From Polynucleobacter meluiroseus (GTDB lineage: Bacteria > Pseudomonadota > Gammaproteobacteria > Burkholderiales > Burkholderiaceae): DNA of 64,000 nt. Location: the NCBI GenBank assembly GCA_945901245.1, contig CAMDKY010000003.1:18911-82910 (forward strand), read 5' to 3'. The notes under the pieces were generated by a model. That model was not told the origin of the DNA, did not search any database, and was given only the letters and a program-made list of their open reading frames with translations. Positions 63,885 through 64,000 of this stretch are shown in pieces (the stretch's first letter is position 1; every line of letters starts with the position of its first letter). Position numbers and translations under genes: made by a program.

Positions 63885-64000
63885 TTACTCAATCTCGGCG
63901 ATGAGTTCAATTTCAACACAGGCGCCGAGCGGTATCTGAATTACCCCAAATGCACTGCGGGCATGTTTACCGGCTTCGCCAAATACTTCAAATAAAAGCT
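63885..64000 (-). CDS. RidA/YjgF family protein (C-terminal part, cut by the window edge)
   Basis: The minus strand is open from the right edge to TAA at 63885. The 37 visible residues contain [18 protein letters not shown] and end with [14 protein letters not shown], matching the end of RidA-like enamine/imine deaminases, including the conserved arginine and the closing VEIE. The rest lies beyond the window. It converges with parC, 21 bases apart. Confidence 0.85.
   Translation of the reverse strand, partial: LLFEVFGEAGKHARSAFGVIQIPLGACVEIELIAEIE

Overview
The window looks like a chromosomal segment of a freshwater betaproteobacterium of the family Burkholderiaceae, most likely Polynucleobacter or a close relative. 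This rests on recognising protein families and gene order from memory (ThiE with the Burkholderiales N-terminal extension, a Bug-type solute receptor, ParC with the betaproteobacterial GDQSAYD motif, the DUF6352 and DUF4743 families) and on tight packing of genes. No 16S rRNA gene or database search supports the name. I saw no insertion sequence, prophage or CRISPR array.

Bases 1-8.7 kb carry the 2-oxoglutarate dehydrogenase cluster (end of sucA, sucB, lpdA), zapE, a PHP phosphoesterase, trpS, and a methyltransferase-dapA-bamC unit with ATGA overlaps that ends at a shared bidirectional terminator. From 8.7 to 20.4 kb are housekeeping genes on both strands: a small Ala/Pro-rich lipoprotein, the ribosomal oxygenase roxA, slyD, cysE, trmJ, suhB, lpxH, ppiB with a TPR protein, cysS, an AlkA-type glycosylase, accA and tilS. 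A RHH/RelE-type toxin-antitoxin pair sits between tilS and lysC. Then come tRNA-Ser(GCU), a PerM-type permease, nhaA, an esterase, a DUF1993 protein, a small papain-like protein, a thermonuclease and a DUF6352 protein.

Between 28.6 and 28.9 kb lies a compact unit: promoter, palindrome over the expected start site, a 55-residue ORF with a good ribosome binding site, and a strong terminator. It is followed by a degenerate Smr protein, a YqjD-YqjE-YqjK-like envelope trio, darP and rhlE. From 32.5 to 43 kb is a metabolic accessory stretch: a Bug receptor, enoyl-CoA hydratase facing a CaiB/BaiF CoA-transferase, a VOC protein, an isoprenylcysteine-methyltransferase-like protein, a leaderless-type gamma-glutamyltransferase, a complete TRAP transporter of the TakP/lactate type and a double cupin. 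From 43 to 48 kb are a glycosyltransferase, a membrane-anchored spermidine-synthase-like protein and a GMC oxidoreductase.

The 49-56 kb part is the thiamine locus: thiD converges on a thiC-thiO-thiS-thiG-thiE operon headed by a TPP riboswitch, with a Nudix enzyme of the thiamine-damage type just upstream. A 332-base AT-rich gap before tRNA-Arg holds two perfect, inverted DnaA boxes. The window ends with a small membrane ORF, an MFS permease, a second CoA-transferase, parE-parC and the end of a RidA gene.

A recurring theme is a -10-like hexamer ending 6-8 bases before an ATG that lacks a Shine-Dalgarno sequence (dapA, the PHP gene, accA, Smr, darP, cupin, glycosyltransferase, thiD, parE). This suggests leaderless transcripts.
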